Of a stretch of 64,000 nucleotides of DNA, positions 21,193 through 30,589 are shown in pieces. The stretch comes from JANXQG01 sp963709175 (GTDB taxonomy: Bacteria > Planctomycetota > Planctomycetia > Pirellulales > Thermoguttaceae): contig CAVPVK010000007.1 in the NCBI GenBank assembly GCA_963709175.1, positions 1,736,001-1,800,000 of the forward strand, read 5' to 3'. How positions within the stretch are numbered: the stretch's first letter is position 1; the number at the start of each line of letters is the position of its first letter. Made by a program: the position numbers and the translations under genes. The notes beneath the pieces were generated by a model that had not been told where the DNA came from, did no database searches, and saw nothing but the letters and a program-made list of their open reading frames with translations.

Positions 21193-22449
21193 ATGAGTTC
21201 TGAATCCTGGATAAAGCCGATGGCAGTCGCTGAGTCGCTGTGGAACCGAATTTGGAGAAAGGTGCTCTCCCCCGAGGTCGACCCGGGGAAGCTGGAAGAC
21301 CGCCTCCGCAAGGCGAAGTCGGCTCTGCAACCGCCGGTCATCTGGCTGCTGGGCAAGGCGCAGTCGGGCAAGACCTCGCTGATTCACGCCCTCACCGGCA
21401 GCAGCCGCGCCGAAATCGGTAATGGCTTCCGGCCCTGTACCCGTACGGCACGCATGTACTCGTTCCCCCAGGAAGAAGACTGCTTTCTCCGTTTTCTCGA
21501 TACCCGCGGGCTGGGCGAGGCCGCCACGGATGCTGCCGAGGAAATCCCCGCGCTGGAGGCTGCCGCCGATCTCATCATCGTGGTGGTGAAAGCCATGGAC
21601 CACGCCCAGCAGCCGGTGCTGGAGGTCCTTCGCCAGGTCACCGCCCGGCATCCCGATTGGCCGGTCCTGGTGCTGCAGACGGTCCTGCACGAAGGCTACC
21701 CGCCGGACGACATGCGGCATGCAATCCCCTATCCCTTTGGCGATCCGCCCTATCCGCCCGCCGTGCCACACGACCTGGCCCGATCGCTCGTGACGCAACG
21801 CGAGCTGTTTCGCGGCTATCAGGCCCGCTTTGTGCCGGTCGATTTTACCCTGCCGGAGGACGGCTTTGAGCCGGTCGATTACGGCCTGGAACCTTTGTGG
21901 TCGGTGATCGAGGAGTTGGTCCCGCTGGGCTTGCAGGGAATGCTCGGACAGACCCCGGAGGCCCGGCAGGCAATCCGCGACGACCTCTTTCGCCGGGCCC
22001 GGCCGCACATTGTGGCCTACGCCATGGCGGCCGGCGGTGCGGGGGCGGTGCCGCTGCCGGTGGTCGACGTGCCGCTGGTCCTGGCGGCCCAGGCCAGGAT
22101 GCTGCACGAGATCGCCCAGATTTACCGGCAACCGATGGACCTGCGGCGGATGGCCGAGATCGCCGGCGGTTTGGGCGTCGGCTTCCTTACGCGGCTCGGC
22201 CTCCGCGAGCTGCTGAAACTGGCGCCGGTGCCGGGGCTAGGTCCCAGCGTTTCAGGCCTTTATGCGGCGGCCTCGACCTACGCATTGGGTGCTGCCTTGT
22301 GCCAGTACTTCGCCCGGGCCCGCGGCGGCGCTAAGCTGGATGTGGAAGTCATCCGCCGTCTCTACGCCGATGAATTGAAACAGAGCCAATGGTGGATCGC
22401 CGAGCGGATGCGGTCATCGACCGCACCCCAAGAGCAAAGTGGATCATGA
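21193..22449 (+). CDS. GTPase with DUF697-like membrane C-terminus
   Basis: A protein of about 418 residues. The P-loop GKAQSGKTS lies near residue 54 and the G3 motif DTRG near 103. VVVKAMDHAQQP is in place of a usual NKxD region, so the G4 motif is not clear. The second half has hydrophobic, Ala/Gly/Pro-rich stretches (AMAAGGAGAVPLPVVDVPLV) like the DUF697 domain fused to Era-like GTPases, which may insert in the membrane. The start is uncertain: ATG at 21193, or ATG at 21220, which has GGATAAAG upstream. Its TGA overlaps the next gene's ATG in an ATGA, so the two proteins are translationally coupled and probably form one unit. Confidence 0.8.
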   Translation: MSSESWIKPMAVAESLWNRIWRKVLSPEVDPGKLEDRLRKAKSALQPPVIWLLGKAQSGKTSLIHALTGSSRAEIGNGFRPCTRTARMYSFPQEEDCFLRFLDTRGLGEAATDAAEEIPALEAAADLIIVVVKAMDHAQQPVLEVLRQVTARHPDWPVLVLQTVLHEGYPPDDMRHAIPYPFGDPPYPPAVPHDLARSLVTQRELFRGYQARFVPVDFTLPEDGFEPVDYGLEPLWSVIEELVPLGLQGMLGQTPEARQAIRDDLFRRARPHIVAYAMAAGGAGAVPLPVVDVPLVLAAQARMLHEIAQIYRQPMDLRRMAEIAGGLGVGFLTRLGLRELLKLAPVPGLGPSVSGLYAAASTYALGAALCQYFARARGGAKLDVEVIRRLYADELKQSQWWIAERMRSSTAPQEQSGS

Positions 22450-23966
22450 CCCGCCTTATCGCCAAAATCCGGGCCGGCACGGCGCTGATTCTGCTTGCTA
22501 TTCCCTATTTGCTGCTGTTTGCCATCGCATCGGTGTGGCTCTGGCAGCACGGCGGACTTTTTTGGTGGGGCGGCACTGCCCTGGCATGCACCGCCGCCGG
22601 CTGGTTGTTGCTCCGTGGATTGTGGCACTCAAGCCGGCCGCCGCAGGTGAAGCCGGATCCATCCTGGACGCCGCAGAGCGCCGACGCCTGGCAAGCGGTC
22701 GAGCGCCTGGCCGCGAAGATCGACGGTGAAGAAATGCCCTTGGAGCGGCCGGAGGATTTTTTGGCCCTCGTCCGTCGCGTCGTGGACGTGGTGGCCCGGC
22801 ATTACCATCCCGACGCCAAGGACCCCTGGCTGGAGACGCCCTTTCCCCACGCGCTGCGTATTGTGGAACTTGTGGCCCGCGATCTCCGCCAGGCCACGCT
22901 GGGCTATGTGCCGGGCTCGCACATCCTTACCATCGGCGACTTGCAGCGTCTGCAAAAACTCGCCGGCATCGCCCACCGCTCCTATTTCTGGTATCGCATC
23001 GGATCGTTCGTGATCAATGCCCCGGCCGCATTTCTCCGCGAGGCCCGCGACGCCATCGTCGGCCAGATCCAGGACCTATCAACCGGGACGGCGCGACGCT
23101 GGGCCATCGGCTATTTCGTCCGCCGCACCGGGTATTACGCTATCCAACTCTACAGCGGGCACCTGGCCCTCGAAGACGCCCAGCCGACCGCCGCTCCCTT
23201 GACGCCTTCGCGGCAGGACGCGGAACAGGACCTGCAACGGGCCGAGGCCTTGCGCAAGGAACCGCTGCGGATCATGGTGGTAGGGCAGACCAAGTCGGGC
23301 AAGTCGAGCCTGATCAACGCCCTGTTCGACGAATATCGGGCCGCCACCGACGTCGTTCCCCGGACCGACCAGGTCGAGCCCTATGTGCTCGAGCGCGAGG
23401 GGCTGCCGGCCGCGATCGTTCTCGATACGGCCGGATACGACCAGGCCGAGCCGCGGCAGTTGTTGCGGCCGCTGATGGATCGCCTTCACGGCTGTGACAT
23501 GATCGTCCTGGCCTGTTCCGCCGCCTCCGCCGCCCGGGAAGCGGACCGCCGTTTCCTGACCGCCCTGCGGGCCGAGTTCCAGCAACACCCCGATCGGCAC
23601 ATGCCTCTCGTGATCGCGGCCCTGACGCACATCGACCTGCTTCGTCCGCTCCGTGATTGGAGCCCGCCTTACCAGCTCGATCCGCCCGAAGGTCCCAAGG
23701 CCCAACAGATCGCCGAGGCCGTGGCGGCGGTGGCCGCCGACTTGGGCCTGCCGCCCAGCGAAGTGATTCCCGTTTGCCTCTTGCCGGAGCGGGCGTACAA
23801 CGTCGAGGAGGCGTTGGTTCCGGCGATGATCGAGCGTTTGCCGGCGGCCAAGCGCGTGCAGTATGTGCGTTGTTTGCGGCAGCAGCGCGACGAAGAGTAT
23901 TGGCGCCGCCTATGGCAGCAGACCCTTGGAGCGGGCCGCGTGCTGGGGCGATGGTTGGGGCGGTAA
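22446..23966 (+). CDS. Membrane-tethered Era-like GTPase, partner of the preceding gene
   Basis: A 506-residue protein. Two N-terminal membrane helices (about residues 11-35 and 39-58) are followed by a 200-residue helical region of unknown type (RPEDFLALVRRVVDVVARHY). A G domain comes next: P-loop GQTKSGKSS (280-288), a likely switch I Thr near 301, DTAGYD (327-332), and THID near 387. The layout resembles the YcjX/YcjF and dynamin-like stress GTPase groups only in outline, so I name it by domain. The ATGA overlap (22446-22449) with the preceding GTPase gene and the matching DUF697-like context suggest a heteromeric envelope GTPase pair. A terminator follows at once. Confidence 0.8.
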   Translation: MTRLIAKIRAGTALILLAIPYLLLFAIASVWLWQHGGLFWWGGTALACTAAGWLLLRGLWHSSRPPQVKPDPSWTPQSADAWQAVERLAAKIDGEEMPLERPEDFLALVRRVVDVVARHYHPDAKDPWLETPFPHALRIVELVARDLRQATLGYVPGSHILTIGDLQRLQKLAGIAHRSYFWYRIGSFVINAPAAFLREARDAIVGQIQDLSTGTARRWAIGYFVRRTGYYAIQLYSGHLALEDAQPTAAPLTPSRQDAEQDLQRAEALRKEPLRIMVVGQTKSGKSSLINALFDEYRAATDVVPRTDQVEPYVLEREGLPAAIVLDTAGYDQAEPRQLLRPLMDRLHGCDMIVLACSAASAAREADRRFLTALRAEFQQHPDRHMPLVIAALTHIDLLRPLRDWSPPYQLDPPEGPKAQQIAEAVAAVAADLGLPPSEVIPVCLLPERAYNVEEALVPAMIERLPAAKRVQYVRCLRQQRDEEYWRRLWQQTLGAGRVLGRWLGR

Positions 23967-23972
23967 GGATCG

Positions 23973-23996
23973 GCCGAAAAACAACTTTCGGCTTTT
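23973..23996 (+). terminator. Intrinsic terminator of the GTPase operon
   Basis: Stem GCCGAAA (23973-23979) pairs with TTTCGGC (23986-23992), with a 6-base loop and TTTT tail, seven bases after the GTPase stop codon. Confidence 0.65.
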
Positions 23997-24084
23997 CGTG
24001 AGAGATGTCGTCGCCTACGGCAAATTTGGCGGAGAAGCCAATCCCGACTGCGTATTGTGTGAATTGCAGGCAGCTCCGGGCCTT

Positions 24085-24126
24085 GCCGGCGTTTTCCGCC
24101 TTCACCGGCTAAAACCGGAACTCCAT
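24085..24126. repeat. Partial dispersed repeat, family 1
   Basis: The right arm CACCGGCTAAAACCGGAACT and a degenerate left arm match the 15887 copy. It lies between the GTPase terminator and the DUF1501 stop codon. Confidence 0.5.
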
Positions 24127-24132
24127 CCACCG

Positions 24133-25604
24133 TCACGCCAGAATCTTCGGCACCAATTCGCCCGCCACGTCCGTGAGGCGGAAGTCGCGGCCCTGGAAAC
24201 GGTAGGTCAGCTTCTCGTGATCGAAGCCCAGCAGGTGCAGGATCGTGGCCTGCAGGTCGTGGACGTGCACCTTGTCCTTGGTGATCGAGAAACCCAGGTC
24301 GTCGGTCTCGCCGTAGGAGAAACCCCGCTTCACGCCGGCCCCGGCGAGGAGCATGCTGAAACAATCGGGATAATGGTCGCGGCCGAGAATGCCGCTGGCG
24401 GCGGTGCGGCCCTCGCGGAAGGGCGTGCGGCCAAACTCCCCGCCGATGACCACCAGTGTCTCGTCGAGCAATCCGCTCCGCCGCAAGTCCTTCAGCAGGG
24501 CCGCGATCGCCCGATCCGTCGGCTGGCATTTCTTGGTCAGCCCGTCGCGGATGTCTTCGGCGGGATTCGTGCCGTGAAAGTCCCATCCCCAGTCGAAAAG
24601 CTGCACGAAGCGGACGCCCTTCTCCACCAGGCGCCGCGCAAGAGAATGTTGTTGGCCAGGCTGCTCGCGCCGGGCTGGGCCCCATACTCTTCCAGCGTCC
24701 GCGGCGACTCGCGGGAAATATCCATCACCTCAGGCACGGAAACCTGCATGCGGAAGGCTAGCTCGTATTGCGAGATCCGCGTCAGGGTTTCGGGATGGCC
24801 GAGCCCTTGGGCCTCGATCTGGTTCAAGTCGTTGATCGCGTCGAGCGTCATCCGCCGCAAGGGACGATCCATGCCGGCCGGGTTGGAAACATAGAGCACC
24901 GGATCGCCCTTCGATCGGCACTGCACGCCCTGGTAAACGGTGGGCAGGAAACCGGAGCCGAACGAGTTCTTGCCGCCGTTGGGCTGCGTGCCGCTGGAGA
25001 TCAGCACGATGAAGCCGGGCAGGTCCTGGTTCTCAGTCCCCAGGCCATAGGTGACCCACGCGCCCATCGAGGGACGGGCCGGCCGCGGCGAGCCAGTGAA
25101 GACCAGCAGCTCCGCCGGGGCGTGGTTGAACTGGTCGGTGACCATCGAGTGGACGATACATAGTTCGTCGGCCACTTCGGCCATCCGCGGCACGGCGTCG
25201 GAGAGCCAGATGCCGGCCTTGCCGTGCTGCCGGAAGGTCCGCCGCGTGCCCAGCAGCTTGGGTGTGCCGGAAGTGAAAGCGAAACGCTTGCCTTTGAGGT
25301 ATTCGTCGGGACAGTTCTGGCCGTCGCGGCGAACCAGCTCCGGCTTGTAGTCGAACAAGTCGAGGTTCGGCGGCGAGCCGGTCAGATGAATGTAGATCAT
25401 CCGCTTCGCCTTGGCGGCGAATTGCGGCCGCTTGGGAGCCAAGGGATTGGCAGGCGCTGCCGTGGGAGAGACTGTGGCTCCCACGGTGGCCACCGGGCTG
25501 CTCTCTGCCAGTGCTGCGAGGGCCATCGTGCCCAGGCTTAACGACGAGCGGCCAAAAAACTGCCGCCGCGTGATGGTTTGCAATAATTCTTGGCGGGGAT
25601 CCAT
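24133..25604 (-). CDS. DUF1501 domain-containing protein, Tat-exported (one frameshift)
   Basis: DUF1501 proteins have an alkaline-phosphatase-like fold and a Tat signal. They sit beside PSD1 genes in planctomycetes; their substrate is unknown. The N-terminus is TRRQFFGRSSLSLGTMALAA. Family motifs include MIYIHLTGSPPNLDLFDYKP, FRQHGKAGIWLSDAVPRMA, VHSMVTDQFNHAPAELLV, and MGAWVTYGLGTENQDLPGFI. In the second frame, VRFVQLFDWGWDFHGTN and VIGGEFGRTPFREGRTAASG (with GRDHYPDCFSMLLAG) complete the metal-site pattern. The frame changes near 24638; one extra G joins NNILL to ARRLVEKG. Its ATG directly follows the PSD1 stop (TGAATG), so the two are one operon. Confidence 0.85.
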
Positions 25605-28001
25605 TCAGGGCCTCATCAAGGTCTCATCGAGGTTCAGCAAAACATTGCCCACAGCAGTCCAGGCCGCCAATTGCACGGCGTCGCCGCCCGGCGGCAATGG
25701 GCCGAGCGGTTCCGTGGCCAGTTTCTCCGCTTCCCGCGACTGTCCGGCGCAATGCTTGCGGGCTTTTTCATAGAGTTCGACGAGGCGCGCGGTCTCCGCG
25801 TCGCTAGGCTGCCGCGCCAGGCAAAGGCGGAATGCATAGCGGACCTTGTCGCGCGGCGCGGCCCCTCCCTCGCGAACGATCCGCCTTGCCAGGGCCTGGG
25901 CCGCCTCCACGTAGACAGGATCGTTGAGTGTCACCAGGGCCTGTAGCGGGGTGTTGGTCCGCTGCCGCCGCAAAGTGCAGACCTCGCGGCTGGGCGAGTC
26001 GAAAGTGACCATCGAAGGATACGGGTTCGTCCGCCGCCAGCTTGTGTAAATCGCCCGGCGATAACGGTCTTCGCCGGGGCTGGTTTGCCAATCCATTCCT
26101 CCGCCGAAAGCGGCCGAGAGGCCGAACGACGGCTGGAAGGGGCGGACGGCCCGGCCATACATCTTGCCGCTGAGCAGCCCCGCCGCCGCCAGGCTCTGGT
26201 CGCGAACGGCCTCCGCGTCGAGGCGAAAACGCGGGCCGCGGGCGAGCAGGCGGTTTTCGGGATCTCGCTGCTCTAACTCCGGCGTGACCCGCGACGACTG
26301 CCGATAGGCGGCCGACGTGACCAGGAGGCGTATGACGTGCTTCACATTCCAGTGCGAAGCAACCAATTCCGTGGCCAGGTAATCGAGCAGTTCGGGATGC
26401 GACGGCAATTCGCCTTGGGTGCCGAAATCTTCGCAGGTGGAAACCAGCCCCACGCCGAAAATCTTCTCCCAGAGCCGATTGGCGAGCACGCGGGCCGTGA
26501 GCGGGTTGTTCTCGTCCACAAGCCAATGGGCCAACGCCAGGCGATCCGGGGGCACGTTCTTTGGCAGGGGATGGAAGGCGGCGGGCGTCCCCGGGGTGAC
26601 GACCGGCCCGCGATCGAGGAAATTACCGCGGTACTCGATATGCGTCGTGCGGCGTTTGTCCGCCGGCAGCTCCCGCATGATCGGCACCGTATTGGGCCGG
26701 ATCGCCGCCAACCGGGCCTTGAGGTCGGCAAGGCGTTTACTGTCGCCAGCCGCGCTTTTCGCGGTCAGATGCTCGCAGGCGGCGACTTCCGCGATAAGTT
26801 TGGCACGCTCGGCATTTTGAGACTCAGTGTAGAACGAGTGCACGGGCTGTTCGTCCTCACGGTCGGCGTCCTCGGTGTTGTTGAGAATGGCAAAGAACTG
26901 GAAATATTCCTTTTGCGCGATCGGGTCGTACTTGTGGTCGTGGCATTGGGCACACGCCATCGTGGTGCCCATCCACACCGACATCGTCGTATTCACGCGA
27001 TCGACGATCGCCACGTTGCGGTATTCTTCGCGGTCGGAGCCGCCTTCGTTGTTCGTCGGCGTGTTTCGATGGAAGGCCGTAGCAATGATCTGCTCCTCGC
27101 TCGGATGGGGAAGCAGGTCGCCGGCGATCTGTTCGATGGTGAACTGGTCGAAGGGCTTATTGGCGTTGAAGGAGCGGATGACATAATCGCGATAGGCCCA
27201 GATCTCCCGCGGGACGTCACTCACGTAGCCTGCCGAATCGGCATAGCGGGCCAGGTCGAGCCACATGCGGGCCCAGTGCTCCCCAAAGGCATGCCGGGCG
27301 AGAAGCCGATCGACCAACTTTTCATAGGCGTCGGGATCCCGGTCGCTTTGGAATCGATCGACCTCGCCGATGTTCGGCGGCAGGCCGGTCAAATCGAGCG
27401 AGAGCCGTCGGAGCAACGTCACGCGGTCGGCCTCCGGCATGGGGTGCAGCTTCTCTTTTTCCAGTCGGGCGAGAAGAAAGCGATCGACTTCGTTCTTGGG
27501 CCATGCCCGATCGGCGACTTGCGGCGGCTGCGGCCGGATCGGTTTGACGTAGGCCCAATGCGGTGTGTAGATCGCTCCCTGGCGGATCCATTCCGTGAGG
27601 CGGTCAATCTCCAACACAGTCAACCGCTTGCCCGTCGAGGCCGGCGGCATGCGCTCGTCGGCATCGTCGCTTTTAACGCGGCGCAGCAGGTCGCTGTGCA
27701 GCGGGTCGCCCGGCGCGATCGCCCGATGGTCGTCGCGGAGGGCAACTGCCGATTCCCGCGCATCCAGCCGCAGGCCGGCCTCGCGTTTCTTTTCGTCCGG
27801 GCCGTGGCAGGCAGAGCAATTCCGCGAGAGAAGGGGGCGAATTTCGCGGTTGAAATCGACCGCTTCCACTGCCTTTGCCCACCGGCCGGGCAAGAGCAGG
27901 ACCGTGCCGCAAACCAGCGCCAGACGCAGCGCATGGGCCCGGGAGGCGGGGACGGGTGGGGTGGAATACGGTGAGCCGTTCAGGCGTGCTTTACCATTCA
28001 T
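25605..28001 (-). CDS. DUF1549/DUF1553 (PSCyt1-PSD1) cytochrome-like protein
   Basis: A 798-residue planctomycete cytochrome-like protein. A signal peptide (RLALVCGTVLLLPGRWAKA) is followed by PSCyt1 with the haem-binding CxxCH in NCSACHGPDEKKREAGLRLD. DUF1549 follows (DRFLLARLEKEKLHP, RRLSLDLTGLPP), with a second CxxCH in TTMACAQCHDHKYDP. DUF1553 has LALAHWLVDENNPLTARVLA, FGTQGELPSHPELLDYLA, and LRRQRTNTPLQALVTLNDP. I chose the ATG at 28001 (MNGKARLNG); the 35 residues before it in the longer frame are encoded by dispersed repeat family 2 and are not real. The gene is immediately followed by DUF1501. The pair is proposed in the literature to act on sulfated or complex polysaccharides; that is not shown here. 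Confidence 0.88.
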   Translation of the reverse strand: MNGKARLNGSPYSTPPVPASRAHALRLALVCGTVLLLPGRWAKAVEAVDFNREIRPLLSRNCSACHGPDEKKREAGLRLDARESAVALRDDHRAIAPGDPLHSDLLRRVKSDDADERMPPASTGKRLTVLEIDRLTEWIRQGAIYTPHWAYVKPIRPQPPQVADRAWPKNEVDRFLLARLEKEKLHPMPEADRVTLLRRLSLDLTGLPPNIGEVDRFQSDRDPDAYEKLVDRLLARHAFGEHWARMWLDLARYADSAGYVSDVPREIWAYRDYVIRSFNANKPFDQFTIEQIAGDLLPHPSEEQIIATAFHRNTPTNNEGGSDREEYRNVAIVDRVNTTMSVWMGTTMACAQCHDHKYDPIAQKEYFQFFAILNNTEDADREDEQPVHSFYTESQNAERAKLIAEVAACEHLTAKSAAGDSKRLADLKARLAAIRPNTVPIMRELPADKRRTTHIEYRGNFLDRGPVVTPGTPAAFHPLPKNVPPDRLALAHWLVDENNPLTARVLANRLWEKIFGVGLVSTCEDFGTQGELPSHPELLDYLATELVASHWNVKHVIRLLVTSAAYRQSSRVTPELEQRDPENRLLARGPRFRLDAEAVRDQSLAAAGLLSGKMYGRAVRPFQPSFGLSAAFGGGMDWQTSPGEDRYRRAIYTSWRRTNPYPSMVTFDSPSREVCTLRRQRTNTPLQALVTLNDPVYVEAAQALARRIVREGGAAPRDKVRYAFRLCLARQPSDAETARLVELYEKARKHCAGQSREAEKLATEPLGPLPPGGDAVQLAAWTAVGNVLLNLDETLMRP

Positions 28002-28040
28002 GCCTGAATTGTCGCGTCTGTGGCAAGCGGCGTCAACTCT

Positions 28041-28090
28041 TCGTAGAACGGACTTTAGTCCGTTTAGACGGAATGAATTCCGTTCTACGG
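28041..28090. repeat. Dispersed palindromic repeat, family 2
   Basis: AGAACGGACTTTAGTCCGTT and GAATGAATTCCGTTCT are the same parts as in the 11661-11707 copy, in inverted order. It lies just upstream of the PSD1 start. Confidence 0.65.
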
Positions 28091-28115
28091 AGTTGATTCC
28101 GGGCAAGCTCTCAGG

Positions 28116-28454
28116 CTACCTCGGGCAGGGCGTCAGTTCGCAGCACTCGGGCCGGGCCAGCGGCAGGCAAAAACAGGGCATCGGCTTGCGGCAATAGGGC
28201 ACGCAAATACCGTCGCATGGGCAGCAGGTCGGGCAAGGCATCGGCTTGCGGCAGTAGGGTACGCAAATACCGTCGCATGGGCAGCAAGTCGGGCAGGGCA
28301 TGGGCTTGCGACAATAGCAGTAGCCCGTGCAAATCGAGGTGCACTGCGGGGTCAGCGAATCGGTCGAAATCGGCGCCACGGGGCCTTGCGCCCAAAGCAG
28401 GCCGGCCCAAAGACTGACGATCACGGCTACGATAGCAAGCTGGCAGATTTTCAC
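28116..28454 (-). CDS. Small secreted cysteine-rich tandem-repeat protein
   Basis: A 112-residue protein. I chose the GTG at 28454 because GGAG lies about 9 bases upstream. The first 22 or so residues (MKICQLAIVAVIVSLWAGLL) form a signal peptide. The mature part of about 90 residues has 21 Cys. It is built from 60-bp direct repeats encoding CRKPMPCPTCCPCDGICVPY (two full copies and a third truncated one ending CRKPMPCFC). No known Cys-knot, metallothionein or defensin pattern matches. The fixed Cys-Pro spacing suggests either a disulfide-rich wall or adhesin protein or a metal binder. It is its own transcription unit, downstream of the alcohol dehydrogenase gene on the same strand. Confidence 0.7.
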   Translation of the reverse strand: MKICQLAIVAVIVSLWAGLLWAQGPVAPISTDSLTPQCTSICTGYCYCRKPMPCPTCCPCDGICVPYCRKPMPCPTCCPCDGICVPYCRKPMPCFCLPLARPECCELTPCPR

Positions 28455-28600
28455 GATTTCCGCTCCATGGGATTTCCAACGAACGCCCTTGGTCTTTTCG
28501 GAAAAATCGTTGTCAAACTACCAGCAAACCGCCGGGCCTTGGCAGAACCGGCATAATCGGCAAGAAAGGCCCCGGGGGCTACTCAGGTCTGTGCCGAGGG

Positions 28601-29607
28601 TTAGAAATCCGCGTCCAGCACGATGCGGTAACGTGCTTTGCCGGATGCAAGCCGGGCAAAGGCCTCGTTGATGTTGCCCATCGGAAAATGCTCGGTCTGC
28701 GGCGCGATATTGTGCCTCGCGGCAAAGTCGAGCATCGTTGCCATGACGGCCGGCGAGCCGCTCGGCGAACCCGAGACGCTCCGCTGTTGCTGGATCAGCT
28801 CGAACGCCGCTACCGGAATCGGTTCCGACAGTATGCCGACGAGGTGCAGCCGGCCGTTGGGCGCGAGGGTGCCGATAGCGCACCCCAATCGAGCTTCACG
28901 TTCACGGTGCTGATCAGGAGGTCGAAGCTGCCAGCCAGTCTCTCGACCGCCGCCGAGTCTGAAGTCATGAGCACATGGTTGGCTCCGAAGCCCTTCGCTT
29001 CCTCGAATTTTTTCTCGCTCGACGTGAACGCCGTTACGTCGCAGCCGTAGGCGGCGGCGAACTTCACCGCCATGTGCCCCAGCCCGCCGATGCCGATGAC
29101 GCCCACCCGGTCGGTCGGTTTGGAGTACATGAACAGCGGCGCGAAGACGGTGGTTCCCCCGCAGAGCAGTGGCCCGGCGTCGGCGAAGTTCAGCTTTTCC
29201 GGCAGCGGGATGGCCCAAGCCCAATGCGCGCGGATGTGGCTGGCGAATGCGCCACGATGTCCAATGATGGTTGCTTGCGTTTGCGGGCAAAGGTGATGGT
29301 TTCCAGACATACACTGGCGGCAGTGCATGCAGCACCCAGAGTTCCAACCGACGCCAACGCGCTGCCCCACCGTGAGCCCCTTGACATGCGGACCAACGGC
29401 GGTGATTCGGCCGATGGCTTCGTGGCCGAGGATCGCGGGGTACTGTGATATGCCCCACTCATTATTCAAGATGGAGAGATCGGAGTGGCACAAACCGCAA
29501 TTTTCGACGGCGACCTCAACGTCCTCGGCCCCGAGCGGTCCGAAATCGACGGTTTCCATCGCCATCGGCTCTTTCGCCGCCTTGGCAACCCAGGCCTTAT
29601 ATGTCAT
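28601..29607 (-). CDS. Zinc-dependent alcohol dehydrogenase (YahK/AdhC type, one frameshift)
   Basis: An NAD(P)H-dependent medium-chain dehydrogenase of about 335 residues. Catalytic zinc ligands are in GLCHSD and GHEA; the structural zinc site is CCMHCRQCMSGNHHLC. The Rossmann motif is VGVIGIGGLGHMAVKFAAA. The frame changes near 28880; one extra base joins LDWGAL to IGTLAPNGRLHLVGILS, and the protein ends with AFARLASGKARYRIVLDADF. I chose the ATG at 29607 because GGGAGAGG lies just upstream and it gives the family's normal start. An ATG at 29718 also has a fair ribosome binding site and would add a 37-residue Ser/Gln/Thr-rich extension. It probably reduces aldehydes such as cinnamaldehyde-type substrates. 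Confidence 0.85.
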
Positions 29608-29718
29608 TGCCTCTCCCATTCTGGAATTTTGGGCGGTTTGGGCAACGGAAACAGACGCTGATTGATGCTGCGTCGATCGGCTGGTTGGATCGCTGCGGGT
29701 TTGGGTTACGGTAGACAT

Positions 29719-30589
29719 AACGATGCCTTTCTGCGGGCGAAGGATGGGTTGGGCGAAGGCCGTGCCCGACACCAAGTTGCAGCCTTGGTCCATAAGTTTT
29801 TCAAACATCGACGGGAGCATTTCCGGTGCGCACCGCCGGATTATCATCGACCGGGGGAATCTTTCGCGCGGCAAAGCAGATAGTCAAGCGTGTGAGTCTT
29901 GGGCGTTGGATCGGTGGCGAATCGCCGCGCTTGCTGGCTTAGGCGTTCACGCTGCTTCTGCCTTATTCATAGCTGGCCAAGCATGCCCATCGCCCCCGCG
30001 GTTGAAGCAGAGAAGCAGAGGGAACCGCAACTATTCGTTCCGCCCGACTAAGGACTAAGTAACAGTTCCGTTGCCGTTGTCCCCTGGAGTCTCGGATGCC
30101 GCGCTTAGCAGTGCCGAGCCGCTGAGGTTATAGTTGCCGATCATTTGCGACAAGAAAAACCCCAGCCCAACCAAGCTGTGTTGTTAAATCCAAATCGCCG
30201 GATCTCGAAACGGCGCGTTATTAAAACATAGACAGACGGTTTCTTAATAAATTTTCTCAAAATACTTGCAAAATCAGCAAAAGGCGGTAACATACATCAG
30301 AATGAGCGGGCTGCAATCGGTTTTGCAGCCATTATCACTAAACCCATCATCAGTAGGCAGCGCAATGTCCTGAGTCTTCGTCCGCAGCAGCGCAACTCCT
30401 TGTGAAAGTTGTTCCAGTCTGCTTGCGTCCGTTGGCTCAATACGGAGCCTCTCACGGGGTCTGGCACTGCGCGCCGTTCTCGGCTGAAGCTTGTTTCCCT
30501 CTTGAGTGATTTCCGTTGGCCCCAGCGGACATTACGCCTTCTCCGGCGACGCGTCGTTGCCGGGTGAACTCAAACCAGGAGGTAGACAT
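29719..30589. other. Long intergenic region upstream of a PEP-CTERM gene
   Basis: About 870 bases without a gene I can support. The left part is GC-rich and the part after 30180 is clearly AT-rich, which in this GC-rich genome suggests a regulatory region. The putative promoter at 30266-30293 lies in it. Confidence 0.5.
30266..30293 (+). promoter_or_regulatory. Putative sigma70-type promoter
   Basis: TTGCAA at 30266-30271, a 16-base spacer and TAACAT at 30288-30293, in an AT-rich stretch. It would give a leader of about 290 bases before the PEP-CTERM gene at 30590. Confidence 0.3.

Noticed and set aside
28002..28106. A longer N-terminus for the PSD1 gene
   Set aside because: These codons come from dispersed repeat family 2 and precede the signal peptide.
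28202..28321. A CRISPR or non-coding satellite repeat
   Set aside because: The 60-bp repeats keep a reading frame in a secreted protein and have no spacers.
30506..30589. A longer N-terminus for the PEP-CTERM gene
   Set aside because: The AGGAGGT site directly precedes the ATG at 30590.
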